64,000 bases of DNA. Source: Phoebastria nigripes. Its lineage: Eukaryota > Chordata > Aves > Procellariiformes > Diomedeidae. Position 1 is the first letter of the stretch. Each line of letters begins with the position of its first letter. Shown piece after piece: positions 62,401-64,000 of this stretch. The notes beneath the pieces are model-generated. The model ran no database searches. It was not told where the DNA came from and saw only the letters and a list, made by a program, of their open reading frames with translations. The stretch lies in the NCBI GenBank assembly GCA_035582835.1, contig JAYKAV010000433.1, forward strand, positions 790,732 through 854,731. The letters are read 5' to 3'. Position numbers and translations under genes: made by a program.

Positions 62401-63394
62401 ATAGAATGAGGCCTCCCATTCTGCAGCTTCATTGCTCTGCCTTGCTATCTAGGAGGCATCGGGCTTGGCTGCTTTGTGATTCAAAGCCACTGCACGTTTG
62501 TTCTGCCAAAGCCATTTATAACTCTCCCGTTGCTGTGACATACGGGCACCTTGGCTCCCCGGAAGAGCTTTACTCTGGGGAGGGCACGGTGTAGCCACTT
62601 TTCATCCAGCATTAGCTTCAGCATGGGTCAGGGCAGCGGATTAGTTCCAGAAGCGGAGGAGAGGGCACATCCCCCTGTTATCGGCTGGCTCAGAGCGGTG
62701 GCTGACGAGCAAATGCTGACTGGGCTTAACCGTACAATGGGTGAGCCCCTGCGAGCCGGTGCGTGGGCTCGAAACGCTGCTCGGTGCTTCTGTGCGCAGC
62801 GGGGCTGCTCCGTGCCCTGGGGTGTGCGGGCAAGGGACCACCTCTCCTCCACAGCTCCCCAGCACTTGCGGAAACAGATTGTGCAGAGAGAAATATGTTA
62901 ATGGCTTCATTAATAAAGGGGAGGAGAAGTGCTGAATACCAGCAAAACTTTCCTTCCAGTGACTTGTTTCCAGCTGGAAATGGAAAGACCCCCCTCCCCC
63001 CGCACTAGCTGTGTTGCAATGTAGACAAAATGCTGACAAATGTGCAGTCTCACGCGGAGAGGGAGAACGGCCTGACAGGTCTTTTCCATCTTTTGCCTTT
63101 GAAAGGAGAAGAGCACAAATACAATCTCTGCAGGAATTTTTAAATTCTTCCTGAGCCGGCAGCTCTGTCAGTCCTCCTTCAAAGGAATTTGAAGATGAAA
63201 GGGGTGTGTTTGAGGGCATGCACGACTTTGATCCCACCCTCAAGCAGCCAACACCCCAGCACTCGGCAAACAGCGAACCTGCCAATTTAGTGCTCAAAGA
63301 ATAGCTTCTGTTCAGGTAAACGCTGAATTCAGCTTTAATCAGCCTTGCAAAATGGCCATGAAAGTGTATCCACCCACATATACAATATACTCAC
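47446..63394. other. Intergenic region without recognised genes
   Basis: About 16 kb of mostly unique sequence with single N bases. No CR1, LTR or coding exon of a known family was recognised. By human synteny CCDC9B would be expected on the plus strand to the right of PHGR1; I could not recognise it. Isolated donor-like sites on the minus strand (near 48865, 50892, 59134) have no convincing exon attached. Confidence 0.5.
47740..47779. repeat. 20-bp tandem duplication
   Basis: CTTTAGGAGTACAAGCCAAG repeated once with one change at the end of the second copy. Confidence 0.85.
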
Positions 63395-63519
63395 CTGTCG
63401 CGTACCCAGATGATTGATGGCAATGGAAAAGTGTGTTTCGTCTCCCACAGACCTTGACAAAATCCCATTGTCCAGCAGGAGAATGTGTGGAGGTGGTTTA
63501 AATGTCCCTGTTGTTCCAC
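63395..63519 (-). CDS. Unidentified internal coding exon
   Basis: 125 nt, two bases of a split codon then 41 codons, bounded by acceptor TTTGTGTTCAG and donor CAG|GTGAGT. The reading contains TFKPPPHILLLDNGILSRSV then GDETHFSIAINHLGTRQ. Composition and both splice sites look like a true exon of an extracellular or beta-rich protein. I do not recognise the family. Neighbouring exons were not found in the remaining 480 bp to the right or convincingly to the left. Confidence 0.5.
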
Positions 63520-64000
63520 CTGAACACAAATGCGTGCCTGTGTCCTGGCAGAGCGGCCCTCAGCAAGGGCTGTTAAATCAGCACTGATAAAATACCCCTC
63601 TGTGGGGATATAAGTGAAGATGCGCTTGTGCGGGATCTGAGGTCTACTTTAGCAAACCGGTTCTCCTGCCTTTCCCCTCTCTGGTTTCTGACATCCAGCA
63701 TACCTCCTCTGTGATGGTATCATGTTTTCAACCTTTAGTCCCTTTTCTCCAAAGAACACTACCTAGGCAGACTTCTCCCCCCATTTGTAGCCCTATTCTT
63801 TGCAGATTAACCACAGATCTGCTTGATCAGAGCTGAAATGTAGTTAGCTTTGGGGTTTTTTCATGTAAAGCCCTTGAAAGGAAGACCTAGCATTGCAGGG
63901 ATGTGTGGTGATTCAGCAGCTGGATCCCGTCCTTTGAAGGCGAGTGCTGGCCATGCACACAGCAGATTTGCAGCCCTGGTTCCCAGAAGGCCCATGACAC
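63520..64000. other. Right edge, no recognised feature
   Basis: 481 bp. A donor-like GAG|GTATGC on the minus strand near 63702 has no clear exon attached. Confidence 0.5.

Noticed and set aside
62641..63297. 218-codon minus frame near the unidentified exon
   Set aside because: Sequence is Ser/His/Cys-rich without domain features, and no phase link to the 63395-63519 exon could be shown.

Overview
This is nuclear DNA from a bird. The evidence is CR1 non-LTR retrotransposon 3' ends (one in + orientation finishing in the ATTCTATGA tail repeat, two in - orientation), an endogenous-retrovirus LTR of a type common in bird genomes, compact vertebrate introns with GT-AG sites, and a gene order equal to human 15q15.1 read backwards. 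Scattered single N bases are unresolved assembly positions.

All genes that could be reconstructed lie on the minus strand. In transcription order (right to left) they are a putative PHGR1-like histidine-rich small-protein gene (3' coding exon 45517-45711, possible 5' coding exon 47428-47445), DISP2 (eight coding exons, 44629 to 24766, about 1477 aa), KNSTRN (eight coding exons, 22769 to 16781, 242 aa), and IVD (exons 1-10, 16273 to 708; the last two exons of the usual twelve lie left of the window). PHGR1-DISP2-KNSTRN-IVD is also the human order and orientation. Exons were joined by GT-AG sites, and reading phase is kept across every junction of IVD, KNSTRN and DISP2.

CpG-rich promoters sit at about 15815-16420 (IVD), 22690-23230 (KNSTRN) and 44140-45060 (DISP2). 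KNSTRN ends about 0.5 kb before IVD starts. Two transposable elements sit unusually close to splice acceptors: an LTR 20 bp from KNSTRN exon 6 and a CR1 22 bp from IVD exon 8.

From about 47.5 kb to 63.3 kb I see no recognisable gene. At 63395-63519 there is one convincing but unidentified minus-strand internal exon, suggesting another gene that runs across the right edge. The genes share no single pathway: IVD is mitochondrial leucine catabolism, KNSTRN is a mitotic kinetochore/microtubule protein, DISP2 is an RND/Patched-like membrane protein, and the PHGR1-like product would be a small His/Gly/Lys/Glu-rich protein. The most interesting items are the diverged avian PHGR1 candidate, the LTR beside the KNSTRN acceptor with its flipped end, a perfect 66-bp direct repeat in IVD intron 1, and the unidentified exon at the right end.
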